A stretch of DNA of 64,000 bases, taken from positions 2,914,001-2,978,000 of the forward strand of contig NC_079244.1 of the NCBI RefSeq assembly GCF_028009165.1. The letters run 5' to 3'. Within the stretch, counting starts at the first letter, position 1, and the number at the start of each line of letters is the position of its first letter. Origin of the DNA: Akanthomyces muscarius (Eukaryota > Ascomycota > Sordariomycetes > Hypocreales > Cordycipitaceae). This document shows positions 16,930-27,531 of this stretch, piece by piece. Position numbers and translations under genes: made by a program. The notes beneath the pieces are model-generated. The model was not told the origin of the DNA, made no database searches, and saw only the letters and a program-made list of their open reading frames with translations.

Positions 16930-18987
16930 ATGGCTTTTTTGGCGCCCATTCCTGAAGGCAGCCACTCGCAGCCCTTTGCCCGTTTCAACAAATTAAATGA
17001 ATTGCAAAATACCTCTACCAATACACATCGTCCCCAATCCAGAATCTTTGCTGCATCGCGGCGTCATACTCGCACTCGCTATCAAAGACCCGAAAGGCCT
17101 GAGAACTTCACAGCCAAGGCCGCGGCGCGCCCAGTACGTCGTGCACCAGAACTGCCCACCAAAAGTACCTTTGAAAATATTCATACGACCCCTGAAGCTA
17201 CCTCTGAGGAGCATGCCGGGCCATTCGATTCCTCGTTTGACTTGGATTCCTTCCCAATTCCTCCGTCGACATCATCGACTTTGTCAAGACACGGTGCTAG
17301 ACCACCAACGAGCTCTGGCTCATCCGCATCCATAACAACCCACGAGAATTATGTAAATCAGAGGTACAGGGCATCCAAATCCAGACGGTATCATGCTCAA
17401 GTTGATGGCGCAAGCGACCCCTCCAGCTCATCAAACCGAGGCTCGGTGGATTCGGCACTAGTGGATGCCATCACCAGAAACATCGTTCAACAGTTTCGTT
17501 TATCGTCTGTCGGTCGGTGCCGACAGAATCAAGCTAATGCGAATGCTCCTGGAGCCCGATCTGACTAGTCGCAAGCTTCGAGCGAGCAGGATGCAATCGA
17601 CCGCTTCGCCAAGGACCTGGAGCGATACGCCAAACGTCGCAGGGGGAGAGATGCCGCAATTCCCAGAAACCAATCTGCTGCGACTCTTCGGACTGTATCA
17701 GCTCTTATGCCATTTCGCTCCGAGTTTGAAACTGCCGGCCTCGCTGTAACCTCCCAAGACCAAGGTAATCGCATTGATAGCTACATCACGAAGGCTGTTC
17801 AGGCGAGAGCACCTACAAAGGCAGGGCCGTCTACCAAGCCCAGCCATCGCAGGCCTACTGCAGGAAAGCCTTCACAGGTAGACGGTTTTGTCGACACGGA
17901 GCCCAGTGATAGCCCCAATACTGAAATTTCCTTTGCGCCGGCCAATGGCATGGACGAATGGCGCTACGCAATGATTGACGAAGTACCGAAAAAAAAGAAG
18001 AAGGCAAAAGCCGCCTCAGGCAAAAAGCCCAAGAAACATTGTCTCTCTTGCTTTGATCACAGTCCCTCCACGGCAACGGAAGCTGGCTGGAATCAGCCTC
18101 AGAAGCTACCAACCGCCCCAATGCCCAAGTTCCGTGGCGGCATCGGTCCTCCACCACCAGTTCCACCGCCGCCGCGGCCACCTCAACGACCGCCTCGGCC
18201 AGCAGTTGGGTTGTTTGAGGCCGATCCTGGAACGGGGCCACATGCGGCGCCGGAAAATTTGACTTCTAAGAGCCATGCTCTCAGTCCCAGAATGTTGCCC
18301 TCGTACCCCCGTCGCAAGGATAAAGGAAAGTCCCCACACGTACCCAGGCGAGGTTCACCGCATCCGCGTATCCTGCCTACAAAATCGGAAGGTTCTCCAA
18401 TCAAACCCAGAAGATCCAGTCCCAAGAAGCGCATACCGCAGGAAACTACGTCCAAGCAATACGATAGGCGTTTACGGCAGGCGACCCCTTTAGACCTCAA
18501 GGCAGCTGTTGAAGAAGCGAGGAATCGCCCGAAAACCGACAGCGTCAGTCCCTCAAAGCTACTAGATTCACGAGGTGATATTATCGACCACATCGGTATT
18601 TGCTGTAGAAGCAACAGAGGCGTGCCGTCGCGAGCGAACGCGAGACCAAACATTCCTCGACGTACTTCGTCCATGTCACAGTTCAAGTTTTCTTCCAGAT
18701 TTGACTATGACGACAGGGAAATCACCGATCGTGATGTACTTCGAGGTCTCCATATCGCAGCATCGGCGGCCTGCGACGAGGAAGTTGATGCATTTGTGCG
18801 AAACCAGACCGGCCTTCGGATTCGCCGGTTCTTGGCGGATCTCATGACACTGGAGTCGCTGGCGGTCAATCCTCCAGTGGACAAGAAGCAATGGGCTCGT
18901 CAGCGACGGGCAGACATGCGGAAACTGAAGCAGCAGATGCGGCGTTCTCGCGAGATCAATAGCGTAGAGCAGGCGAACCATTTATGA
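16930..18987 (+). CDS. Unrecognised disordered basic protein; one in-frame TAG inside the reading frame
   Basis: I do not recognise a domain. One frame is open from the ATG at 16930 to the TGA ending at 18987, broken only by a TAG at 17566-17568 (after ...GARSD). Both sides look coding. Upstream is a Ser/Thr/Pro/Arg-rich region ending in VDAITRNIVQQFRL. Downstream are DAIDRFAKDLERYAKRRRGRDAAI, FRSEFETAGLAVTSQDQ, a Lys-rich stretch (KKKKKAKAASGKKPKKHC), a proline run (GPPPPVPPPPRPP) and a well-ordered C-terminus (DREITDRDVLRGLHIAASAACDEE, FLADLMTLESL). The simplest repair is an intron of 3n length: 17509-17568 (60 bp, ending CTGACTAG) or 17509-17589 (81 bp, ending GAGCAG). Either keeps the frame, but the GTCGGT donor is weak. 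Spliced length would be about 660 residues. Nonsense mutation or sequencing error remain possible. Confidence 0.6.
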
Positions 18988-19255
18988 GTTTTGTTGATCA
19001 TCTTTCTTGAGTGACCGAGGAGAGCGGCGTATATGAATAGGCACAGTGACGCGCGAAACAATTATTTGTATAATACTATGGACATGCTAGCGTCAATAGT
19101 GATAAATATGATATCCTGATGCATCTGGATGGAGGTGTGCCTGGTGCCCGCGGCGATATGCACCTGTGGCGTGAACAATCAGTTGGCACAGCCCCGCACA
19201 GAAGCCGTTGCAGAGGCGATCGCCGCGTCACTCCATCATCCATTCATCAACTGCC

Positions 19256-19865
19256 ATGGACACTCGTATCAGCCTGCAGGCCGCAGAGGCGGCACGAAGC
19301 AACTTTACAGACGCCAAGGGCGGTTTTGAGCATTTACTGCGATGCTGGGCGCAGCAAGACTGCGGTCGCTGCATTAATACGGATGAATGTTCTTGGTGTC
19401 CCTACGTACGCACGCTTGCACCCACCAGCACGGCATAAATAAAAATGCGCATTATTTTATTTCTTGGGATATTGCTAACCTATGTTACCAAAAAAAAAAC
19501 AGACGTGGGCCTGCGTTCCCAACAAGCAGCATCCGGCCTTTCTCGCACCCATCTACAACGAAGACGTTTGCCCCGCGCGCGCTGAGCGGTGGGAGCTGCG
19601 CTCGCAACCGTTTGGGTGCCGCGTCTCGACGTACACCGTCTTCAGCACGGCCATTGCCATCAACGTGACGCTGTTGCTGATGCTGGTGCTCTGGCTGTTT
19701 GGGCTGGCGCTGCGGCACGTGCGAAGACGGAGCAGGGCGGCGGCCCGGCAGCGATTCGTGGCGACGACGTGGTGGACGGCAGTGCCTCCAGACGACGACT
19801 CACAGCAGCAGCAGCGTGGTGGTGGTGGTGAGCGGCAGCCGCTGTTGAGAGGCCAAAGGGGGTGA
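19256..19865 (+). CDS. PSI-like cysteine-rich single-pass membrane protein
   Basis: Exons 19256-19405 and 19503-19865 (intron with GCTAAC branch and an A-run before its CAG) encode 170 residues. The splice joins CINTDECSWCPY to TWACVPNKQ, building a compact Cys/Trp module (CWAQQDCGRC, CSWCPYTWAC, DVCPARAERWELRSQPFGC). This resembles the PSI (plexin-semaphorin-integrin) type domain found in a fungal family of small membrane proteins. One hydrophobic segment follows (FSTAIAINVTLLLMLVLWLF), then a basic RRRSRAAARQRF stretch and a hydrophilic tail. There is no cleavable signal peptide, so the Cys-rich part is probably placed in the ER lumen or outside by the internal anchor. A strong donor-like GTGAGT overlaps the stop (19862), so a longer, alternatively spliced C-terminus is possible. 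The function is unknown. Confidence 0.75.
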
Positions 19866-20053
19866 GTTTCCCGCCAACGGTATACGTGGTGGATGGAGAG
19901 ACGCCCATCCGGCACATTGCACCCAAGAACACGGCAGATTGCATCCGAGATCAGACATGGTACAATGTAAGCCGGCAAGTCTTTATATTGATTTTTGCCT
20001 TGTTTTGGGCGGGGTCGTTGGGATATTCTTGATTTGCGGGGGACGGGTCATCA

Positions 20054-20323
20054 TTAGCCAGCGCTTACGGGCGGGATTATAGCCACCTCGTCAGCCGGTT
20101 GGATCACCACGCCGTCGTTGTCGGTCTTGGGCACGTCTACGTAGTCGAGGTTGACGGTCACGAGGCACGAGTCGAGGATGCGGGCGCCAATCCCCGGGTG
20201 GCGCGACTCGAGCGCCGCGAAGAGCTGGCCCAGCGGCATGGGCGCGGGAAAGGCCTCGCTCTCCTTGCCCGTGTAGGAGCTGGCGCCCGCGAAGTACAGT
20301 ACGGTGCATTGACCGGCCGTCAT
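20054..20323 (-). CDS. cnxG: Molybdopterin synthase small subunit (MoaD/MOCS2A type, ubiquitin-like sulfur carrier)
   Basis: Intronless 89-residue protein with a beta-grasp MoaD pattern: MTAGQCTVLYFAGASS at the start, then SRHPGIGARILDSCLVTVNLDYVD. It ends in the hallmark PADEVAIIPPVSAG. In molybdenum cofactor synthesis the C-terminal Gly is adenylated and thiocarboxylated, then donates sulfur to precursor Z in a complex with the MoaE-type subunit. The last two residues here are Ala-Gly instead of the usual Gly-Gly; the terminal Gly needed for chemistry is kept. The gene lies between the PSI-like gene and dynamitin. Urm1 and other sulfur carriers end in GG and are longer, so MoaD is the best call. 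Confidence 0.85.
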   Translation of the reverse strand: MTAGQCTVLYFAGASSYTGKESEAFPAPMPLGQLFAALESRHPGIGARILDSCLVTVNLDYVDVPKTDNDGVVIQPADEVAIIPPVSAG

Positions 20324-20777
20324 TATGAAAATTTATCGAGCTGACAGTCTCTTCTCGACTTGTTCCTATTTGTTGTTCCTTCTTTGTTTCTTTTTAGGTT
20401 AGCATACGTTTTTGACGCGCTTTATGCAGATTTTAAAAAATGATGGAAATAAAGTTTGGATCAGAGATCTTGGTGATAAAAAATTGACATCAGGGGAGTC
20501 AGGTAATACATGCTATTAAGGCATCATTCCAAATAAAGGGGCATGTGCAGCGGAGAAGAAGAGCTTCTACTTACAATTTCAGACAACTGTGTGTGTAGGG
20601 ATGGAAGAAGAGAAAGTTTGGCGGAGCCGGCCGGAAATTTAAGTCACACCACATCACGTGGGGTCGGACCAACACCGCAAATCGTTGATGTAATTGTGTA
20701 AATTGTACTTTGTTCATGTATAAAAATTATCCATCAAAAATGTCAATGGGTATCGCTAAATGCTCTCGCTACCAACT
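20324..20777. promoter_or_regulatory. Upstream region of the MoaD-type gene, with a CACGTG E-box
   Basis: 454 bp between the MoaD-type start and the dynamitin stop (both minus strand). A palindromic CACGTG lies at 20655-20660. No gene is seen. Such E-boxes bind bHLH factors in fungi; function here is inference. Confidence 0.35.
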
Positions 20778-22140
20778 TCAGGCCAGCTTGGCCATGCGCG
20801 CCTCCAGGTCCTTGATCCAGCCCTGCATGACTGTCATGTTGCCTTTGACCGTAGCGTCGCCCTCCGTCATGGTCTCCTCGAGCTTTTGTAGGCCCTCGCG
20901 CCACTGCTTTAGCTCTGCCGTCATGTCGGCCTGTCTCTGCTCAATCTGCTCCAGCGTCTGGCTGGCTGTGGCCGCATCGGCGTGGATAGCACGCAGTGAG
21001 CGCAGGCGATCTAGCAGCGGCGGCAGCATCGGCGCCAAGCTCTCAATCGTCGGCAGCACGCCGTACAGCGCATTTATCTTAGTCTCCTGCTCGGCGTCTT
21101 CTCCCGGTTGTACTTGCGGCGAGGAGCCACTACTCTTTCCGAGCTCCTCTCGTAGTGCCTTGGCTTTCTCTCGGGTGTCGTTGAGCTTGTCCTGGTCCGA
21201 GGCTAGCGTACGTACGCGGCGGCTGATGGCATCCAGGTTTGCTGTGGAAGCCTGTGCAAGTGTCGCAATCTGCTTGTCCATGTTATCGAGTGTGGGGAGA
21301 ATGGCGCGCGGCAGGCCACCCTCGCCCGCCTCGGCGGACAGAGAGGAGCTGATGCCCAAACCCTTCTCGAGGGCCAGCAACCGGCGGTCAAAGTCGGCAG
21401 CTTTCGCGAGAGCGTGAGTTTGTTCGTATGTCGGTGCGTATGTGATGGTATATGTAGAATTTCCAACTTCTTCTTCCGCAGCATCCTTGTCGGCAGGTGT
21501 CGTTTTGGCTGTAGCTGCCTCGCGGATAACTCCACTAGGCATTGACATGCTGGCGAGCATGTCACTGAGAGACTGTAGTCGCGAATCCTCTTCTGCATCA
21601 GGCGATGCCTTAAGCTTTGCATGCTCGTCTTTTGCTTCTTGTACCTCGCGTGTCAAGCGCGCAATGCGTCGCTCCAGGCTTTCTTCGTCGTCGTCATCGG
21701 ACAGGTCGCCGAGCTCGGTGGTACCGTCCTGCAGGATACGCTGGCGACGACTGGAGGCCTTGTATGACTTGCGCTTGCCATCGACGCGATCGGAAAAATC
21801 TACACCGGCCGTGTCGACAGCTGCGGGCTCGAATCGCGAACGTGCGTCCCCAATGCGTAGTCTAGAGCGAGATATGCCCTCTGTGTCGTCTTCGACGTCA
21901 TAAAATTCATCGTCCGATTGGGTACGCGCCGTGGTAGCCTGTATAGAATTAGAAAAGGCGCAAACAACCATCCGCGAGATGTACGCACAGGGACCGTCGA
22001 GTTGTCGTCTGTCAATTCGGGCGTTTCGTAAATATCAGGAGCCGAGAGGTCCTAGGATGCGACTATTAGCCCTGAGCTTGCCATGACGGCTCTCTCCTTA
22101 CCAAATCTGGCAGATTCGCATATTTCCTGTTTAGCGCCAT
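20778..22140 (-). CDS. DCTN2: Dynactin subunit 2 (dynamitin, p50)
   Basis: Structural subunit of dynactin, the activator that links cytoplasmic dynein to cargo. Exons (minus): 22140-22102, 22051-21989, 21938-20778; 420 residues, normal for fungal dynamitin. The first two short exons encode MALNRKYANLPDL and DLSAPDIYETPELTDD, the conserved N-terminal signature that anchors p50 to the Arp1 filament. An acidic segment (DDEFYDVEDDTEG) and long heptad-rich coiled coils follow: SLERRIARLTREVQEAKDE, LDNMDKQIATLAQAS, and QTLEQIEQRQADMTAELKQW near the C-terminus, which ends GWIKDLEARMAKLA. Splice sites are GTAAGG/TAG and GTGCGT/CAG. The neighbouring genes are not obviously related. Confidence 0.93.
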
Positions 22141-22825
22141 TGTTCCATGCGCCAATCTCTCCGGTGTGTATGTGTTGATGCGTGGTTGAGCTGTGACAGA
22201 GTAGCGGCGGTCTAGGTAGGGGTTGTAGCTGCCAACCCCACCAACTTTGGTTAGTGCAGGCCAGTGGACAGGATATAGACGATACTCGTAACTCAGATCA
22301 CCGCATGCTGGAGAGAATTTCGGGGTTTTTTTGGTGTCATTATATCAGTGATGATCAGAAGTTCATTGTGTCCAGGTCAACGATTTAATATTCGTGAAGT
22401 TTATGTTGACCCCGTGAATCAGGTGCCTTGACACAGCTGTAGCCTACTGGCAGATCATCGAACATATATAATCGGGTACAATGCATAGCATGAGCAATTG
22501 TGTGCCCACGGAAACTGTTGGTAATTACTCAAAATATGTGGATCTGTAAATCTCACAGGCTGTGAATATATCGGACGTCGTATTGAAGAAAAGTTGCGGT
22601 TTGTCAAGTACTAAGCATCCATCCGATCATCTCAAGAAGTCTTGCCCCACCTGTGCTAAAGCACACGACGCGTCTCTCAGCGCGCCCGACGAGACTGTTA
22701 ACTTTCACGGGCAGTGCCATCATCAGCAACGGCCGATGCATAGCTTGCAATAATTGAACCTACGCGGATAATCAGATGCGTTGATAATGCCAAGCTAGGA
22801 ATAACTGCCTCTGCATACCAAAGCT
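22141..22825. promoter_or_regulatory. Divergent upstream region of dynamitin and RTC4-like genes
   Basis: 685 bp between the two start codons, moderately AT-rich, with no gene, repeat or RNA feature that I can support. Confidence 0.45.
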
Positions 22826-24359
22826 ATGAGTAGGCGAGTGGGCTTGACCGCCAACGCTCCAGGCTTGCTCAAGACTGTAGGCAATCGCCCGCGACAGGTG
22901 CAGAAACCTCCCGTTACCGACGATGCTCCGCCGCTGTCCACAGATGAAGAAGATGATACGTTTAGCGAGGGGACGGTTCAGGCTGCTAAGGGCAGCGACC
23001 GAGCCGCCTCTCCCAGGCGCAAAGCGTCACACCGGCCGCTATCACCGATCGACAGCGACTCCGATACCTCGGCGGATGAAAGATCACGGCGGGCAGCCAT
23101 CAAGCCGACAGCGTTCTCTTCCAAGAACAGAAAAGAGAAAAATACATTCACCAAGCGAAGAAGGATATCAGAGAGCCCGGAACGCGAGAGTCCAAACCAC
23201 AAGGGGAAGCTGAAGCCGGGCAACCATCTTCAGGACAAATGGGGCTTTACAGGCCAAAAGCAAACCAAAGCTACCTACGGGAAGCGAGCAAGAGGCTCGC
23301 AAAGTAGTCAGCCGGGTTGGTTGCCGTAACAGTCACATGCACTGTGCATTGCTAACATAGCCAGGCTCGTCACAAGGCAGCAACAAACAGCTTCGCGTAC
23401 CGAGCTCAATAGAGAGCCCGCAGAAGAAGAAATCCTCCAAGTTTATTATGCCGGACAAGAAATTGCTGTCGTCGCCCGGCAGCTCTCCAAAGAAACTGTT
23501 GACGGATTTGAACGGTACGGCGGATAGCGAGGACGAGGATAGCATTCTTGCTTCGTTGAAAAATTATAAAAAGAAGACCAAGAAGGGAAAAAAGAAGGCG
23601 TCCCCGCCGTCATCACCACCGCCAGCGGTGTTCAAACTACCACAAAACTTTCTGGACAAATCGCCGGGTGGACAAGTACCTATACGTGGAGACGTGGAAG
23701 ACTTGCCCAAGCTCTCATCCGATGAAGACGACGATGACGACGTGCCCAAGCTCAAAATACCAGAAGAGTACCACGAGCCGCCGGCCACAAAATGCCCCTG
23801 GTGCGGCGAAGAGGTCGACAAGGCCTTCCTCGACGACTTCAGCAAGGGCAAGCGCCTCAACGTGCGCATGCAGACGCGCTTCTGCCAGCTCCACAAGCAG
23901 CGCACCGCCGCGCAGACGTGGAAGGACCTCGACTACCCCGACATTGACTGGGACGGCATCGAGACGCGCTTCGCCGCGCACCGCGACCACCTGCTCGCCA
24001 TTGTCGAGGGCCGCGGCTCGCACTTTCGCAACATCCACGCCAGGAACATCGAGGAGGGCCGCGCGCGGTCGATGAAGCGTGAGGAGAGCTTCAACCCGGG
24101 CTACTACGGCCCGCGCGGCTTCAACGCCATGTGCGACTACCTGGTTGGCGAGTTCAGCGGCGCGCTGAAGAGGCGCGCTGTCGACGACAGGGTCATCGCG
24201 GGACGCGGCTCCGCGGCCTTCATCCAGGCCGTGCTGGTGGCGGAGCTGGGCGTGCGGCTCATCAAGGACGACATGAAGCTGTCCGAGACCAAGGCGAGGC
24301 AGCTCATGGAGGACAGCAAGGTCCTGGGAGAGCTTGTACAACCAGAAATAGAAAGGTAG
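22826..24359 (+). CDS. RTC4: RTC4-like domain protein (restriction of telomere capping)
   Basis: Exons 22826-23315 and 23365-24359 encode 494 residues. The intron (GTTGGT...CCAG, 49 bp) uses the CCAG acceptor at 23361-23364 rather than the upstream TAG, because only that keeps the frame (SQPGSSQGS). Residues 1-300 are disordered and rich in Ser/Lys/Asp, with nuclear-localisation-like clusters (KRRRISESPERE, KKKTKKGKKKA). The conserved C-terminal region begins at KCPWCGEEVDKAF, with a CxxC and a downstream CQLH that could bind metal. It continues through DIDWDGIETRF, EESFNPGYYGPRGFNAM and IAGRGSAAFIQAVLVAELG to the RTC4-like helical end. Yeast Rtc4 is known only through genetics: its loss suppresses cdc13-1. 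A role at telomeres in this fungus is inference. Confidence 0.87.
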
Positions 24360-24514
24360 CTGTCCATCAACAGTGTTGGTTCCTGTATACCGCATCATAG
24401 AAATGTACATTATCACGACACCATTGTCTAGTCTACCACGAAATTTGTCACTTTGAGTTTATATAGATTCCATCTTTGCATTCATAATCGTACAATTCTT
24501 GCAAAATTCGTTCG

Positions 24515-26396
24515 TTATAAACCAGCTAGCATACTCTGGATGCCCACCGACGTCGCGTCATCGCGCCGCTGTACAAACGCCTGAAAGTCCGCCTTGGAGA
24601 GCTTCCCGCGCGCCGTCATCTGGCCCGGCGCCAGCCCTCGCGACTTTTCCCGGAGCGCCTCGGCGCCGACGATGAACAGCGAGCCAATCTCGGTGAGCAG
24701 CTCAATCGCAAGGCCGATGTCCTTGGCGAGCGGCCAGTCGCGCACAATGGAGACGTACTTGGCAATGTCCTGCGTCACCATCAAGCCGCCGGTGGCGTTG
24801 ACCTGGAACTTTTTGAAGTGGTCAAACAGCAGCCGGTGCAGCTCCGTCGCCAGCTCGCTAAAGAACTTTTCGGCATTCTGGCCGTCAATAGCGGCCGACG
24901 CGTGCTTCTCGGCGCGTCCGAGAAAGGTGCAGATGGCCAGGCAGGTGGGCGTCTGCAGCGACTCGAGCTCGACGTCCTTGGGGCGAAAATCCTGCTTTTT
25001 CTGGCCGCTGAGTGTCTTGGCGACAAAGTTGACAATGACGTCTATGGAGATCTTCATGACGGCGTTGGTCTTCTTCTCAATCTCGTCAATGGCCATCTTC
25101 TTCTGTGCCTCCATGCTCTTTCGTACGGTAGTGTTGGACTCGGCGAGACGGATGAGCACCGTGCTGATGAAGCGGTCCATAATGGCCGAGATGGTGACGG
25201 CAGGGCGGATGGCCGGCAGGTACGACATGTCAGGCTCCGTCTTGGAGTTTTCAAGCATGGTGGCCTGCATGTGTGCAGCATCCAGTGCTGTTTGGACGTA
25301 TACTTGTCCCATGTTGCTGAGCAGCAGGTTCAAGAAGACACTCATCTCCTTGGGCGTCTCGACTGCCGTTCCCAGCTCCAGTGTACGTTGCACACTCTCG
25401 GCAAGCCACTTGAGCATGCGCTTGGCGTTGGCAACACTCAGCGTTCCGTCGTCTTCGGAAAGCTCAATTTCATTCTTATTGTCCTTCTCCGCAATCCCGG
25501 CGACGCGTAACATGGTAGCCTTTTGTGTAGGTGTTAAATCTGATGACTCGAGACGCTCTAAGTAAGCATCCTTGGCTGATGCCATCAGCTGTGTACCCTG
25601 CTGGGCGAGAGACGCCATGAAGCCAGTCGGTGCCTTTTTCTTGCGCGAATGGTACATTGTAAACTTGAACAATAGCGAACTGTACATTTCTTCGATGCTC
25701 TTCTTTTCTCTTTCAATGTACAGATTGCCAACGAGATAAGGGACAAACAGCTCGTCCACTTGTTGGTCGAGAATCTGTGCGATCTGACCAGAGCATGGCT
25801 CCGGATGCTCGGTAAGACCATGGGTTTTGAGGTCTTCGATCAGGGAGCTGATATAGCTGCGGGAGGAGTGAAGTGAGCGTAAAAAGGCAAGGGACGACAC
25901 AGTGTCGGCCTTGTCCAAAACCTTTTCTAGGCGCTGCTGAATGGACTGCTGGAAAACACGCTGAATGAATTTTGTCAATACTGTTTCATAATAGGGGAAA
26001 GCTCGCTTGATGATGAATGATTCTTCTTGCATGACAATCTTGACTTCATCAATAAGTGATTGCAAGCTGGCCTCGACGCCAGGAGGTGTAGCATCCGGGT
26101 CCGCAATGGGCTCCCATATGTCCTTGTCGGCAATAACCTCGTCATTCATCAATTGATCGCGATCAATGAAAAATTGGTGCTGGTTGACAAACGTCGCAAT
26201 GACGCTCGCTCCGCCATTAAAGTCGTACAACACCTTGGCGCACTCCATCATGTCGTCAAAGTTTTGTTTGCGGTAGCTGTTGTTGAACTGTTGCAGGAGG
26301 TCTTGCTCGAGCGACTCGCAAAATTTTTCTAGGACTTCCCTTGTGTTGTGCGTTTTTGGCCCATTTGCGTTGCCATTACCGCCGCCATTGCCATTC

Positions 26397-26442
<46 letters not shown>

Positions 26443-27170
26443 CAGAGCTTCTCCGGTGACCGTTGGCATGGCCCCACGACGCAGGGTCAAGCTGCTGGGA
26501 GATGCGCATGAGTTGGCGGGCAATGACGGCGCAGCGGATCTTATTCTCAGCACCGCCTTGCCGCCGAATGTCTTCGAGGGACGAGAGGAGACCGGTGTCG
26601 CTGACTTCGCTCCAGCACTGGATGAGGAACTGGGCGTCTTGCGCACGCCGTCGCTTGCGGTCCAGATCCTCTAGCTTTTCACCAATCTGAACGGCGACGT
26701 TGCCTTCGCCGTCGGCTTTGTTTACTGTCTCGTAGTTGTTCGACTTGCTCGAGGCTACAGTTCCGTCTAGAGCCTCAAAGGAGCTCATGGACTGGTCGAG
26801 CTTCCTGCCAAGGGTGTCCAAGGTCTGGTCGTGTTGCACTTCAGCTCGTCGCACTTGTGATAGAAGCTCTGATTCCTTTTCTTGAAGTTCGTCCCCGAGG
26901 ATAGCCAGCTGGCTCAGAGCATCTGGCGATTTGTTAGCAGGACGCGGGGCTGGGGAGAGTAGCAGTGGGCGTACTCTCAAAGGTTCGAATGAGCGGCTTC
27001 GCATCAAAGGCCGGTTGCGCGGGACCCGACCGCCGATTGATTGGTACTGCGCTTTCCGCTAAACTGTCGACAAAGTCGCGGACGATAAAATCCTTGTTGG
27101 AGAAGTTCTCGAGGGTGAAGCTTGGGCCTTTGGGAAACAGGCTCTTGGCCCCAATGCTGGTTCGATCCAT
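24515..27170 (-). CDS. SEC10: Exocyst complex component Sec10 (EXOC5)
   Basis: Subunit of the octameric exocyst that tethers secretory vesicles at sites of polarised growth such as hyphal tips. Exons (minus) 27170-26975 and 26922-24515 encode 867 residues. The N-terminus MDRTSIGAKSLFPKGPSFTL and NFSNKDFIVRDFVDSLAE is the conserved Sec10 start. The splice (GAGA/GTACGC...CCAG/AT) restores FENALSQLAILGDELQ. A coiled-coil region (QVRRAEVQHDQTLDTLGRKL) and the helical Sec10 body follow: FLIQCWSEVSDTGLLSSL, FFIDRDQLMNDEVIADKDIW, LDQQVDELFVPYLVGNLYIE, and the C-terminal VQRRDDATSVGIQSMLAGL. A Gly-Asn low-complexity insert (about 226-240) comes from a hexanucleotide repeat. The 5' end faces NUS1 across a 361 bp shared region. 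Confidence 0.94.
26399..26440. repeat. Coding hexanucleotide microsatellite (GTTGCC x7) in SEC10
   Basis: Seven perfect GTTGCC units on the plus strand, read on the minus strand as GGCAAC (Gly-Asn). Imperfect copies flank it. The repeat length is a multiple of six, so changes in copy number would not shift the frame. Confidence 0.95.
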
Positions 27171-27531
27171 GGTGAGACGCAGGATTGGGCGCAGCCCGAT
27201 TGTCTACATGTGTAGAGCTGGAACCGTTTTATGTAACACTGCCGCAGCCGTCCCAGTCCTGGAGATCCGTTGCCGCTTGGCGCTGTCGTGTAGATGCGAG
27301 CGTCACTGCTTGTTGGAGTACGGAGGCGCGTCGACAGCTCAGCCCCACTGGTGGCTCCTGCGCCACACCAAGACGCAAGCACATGTTCGGCTGGCCGCTC
27401 ACTTAATCTTTTGAACAGCAACGCCTTTTGTCTGGCATCGCTTGGTCTGCAACTTCTGCCTTTTTGCTACCCTTTCTTTCGTTTCCCGTTTCCTCTGTCA
27501 TTTGTCCTTCATATCTGCTGCCAGTTTTACA
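27171..27531. promoter_or_regulatory. Bidirectional promoter region SEC10 / NUS1
   Basis: 361 bp separate the divergent start codons. The NUS1-proximal part (27430-27531) is T/C-rich, like leaders of constitutively expressed fungal genes. No discrete factor site is strong enough to call. Confidence 0.5.

Noticed and set aside
19862..19985. Third exon for the PSI-like protein
   Set aside because: The donor is good but no acceptor and terminating exon could be supported; reported only as a finding.
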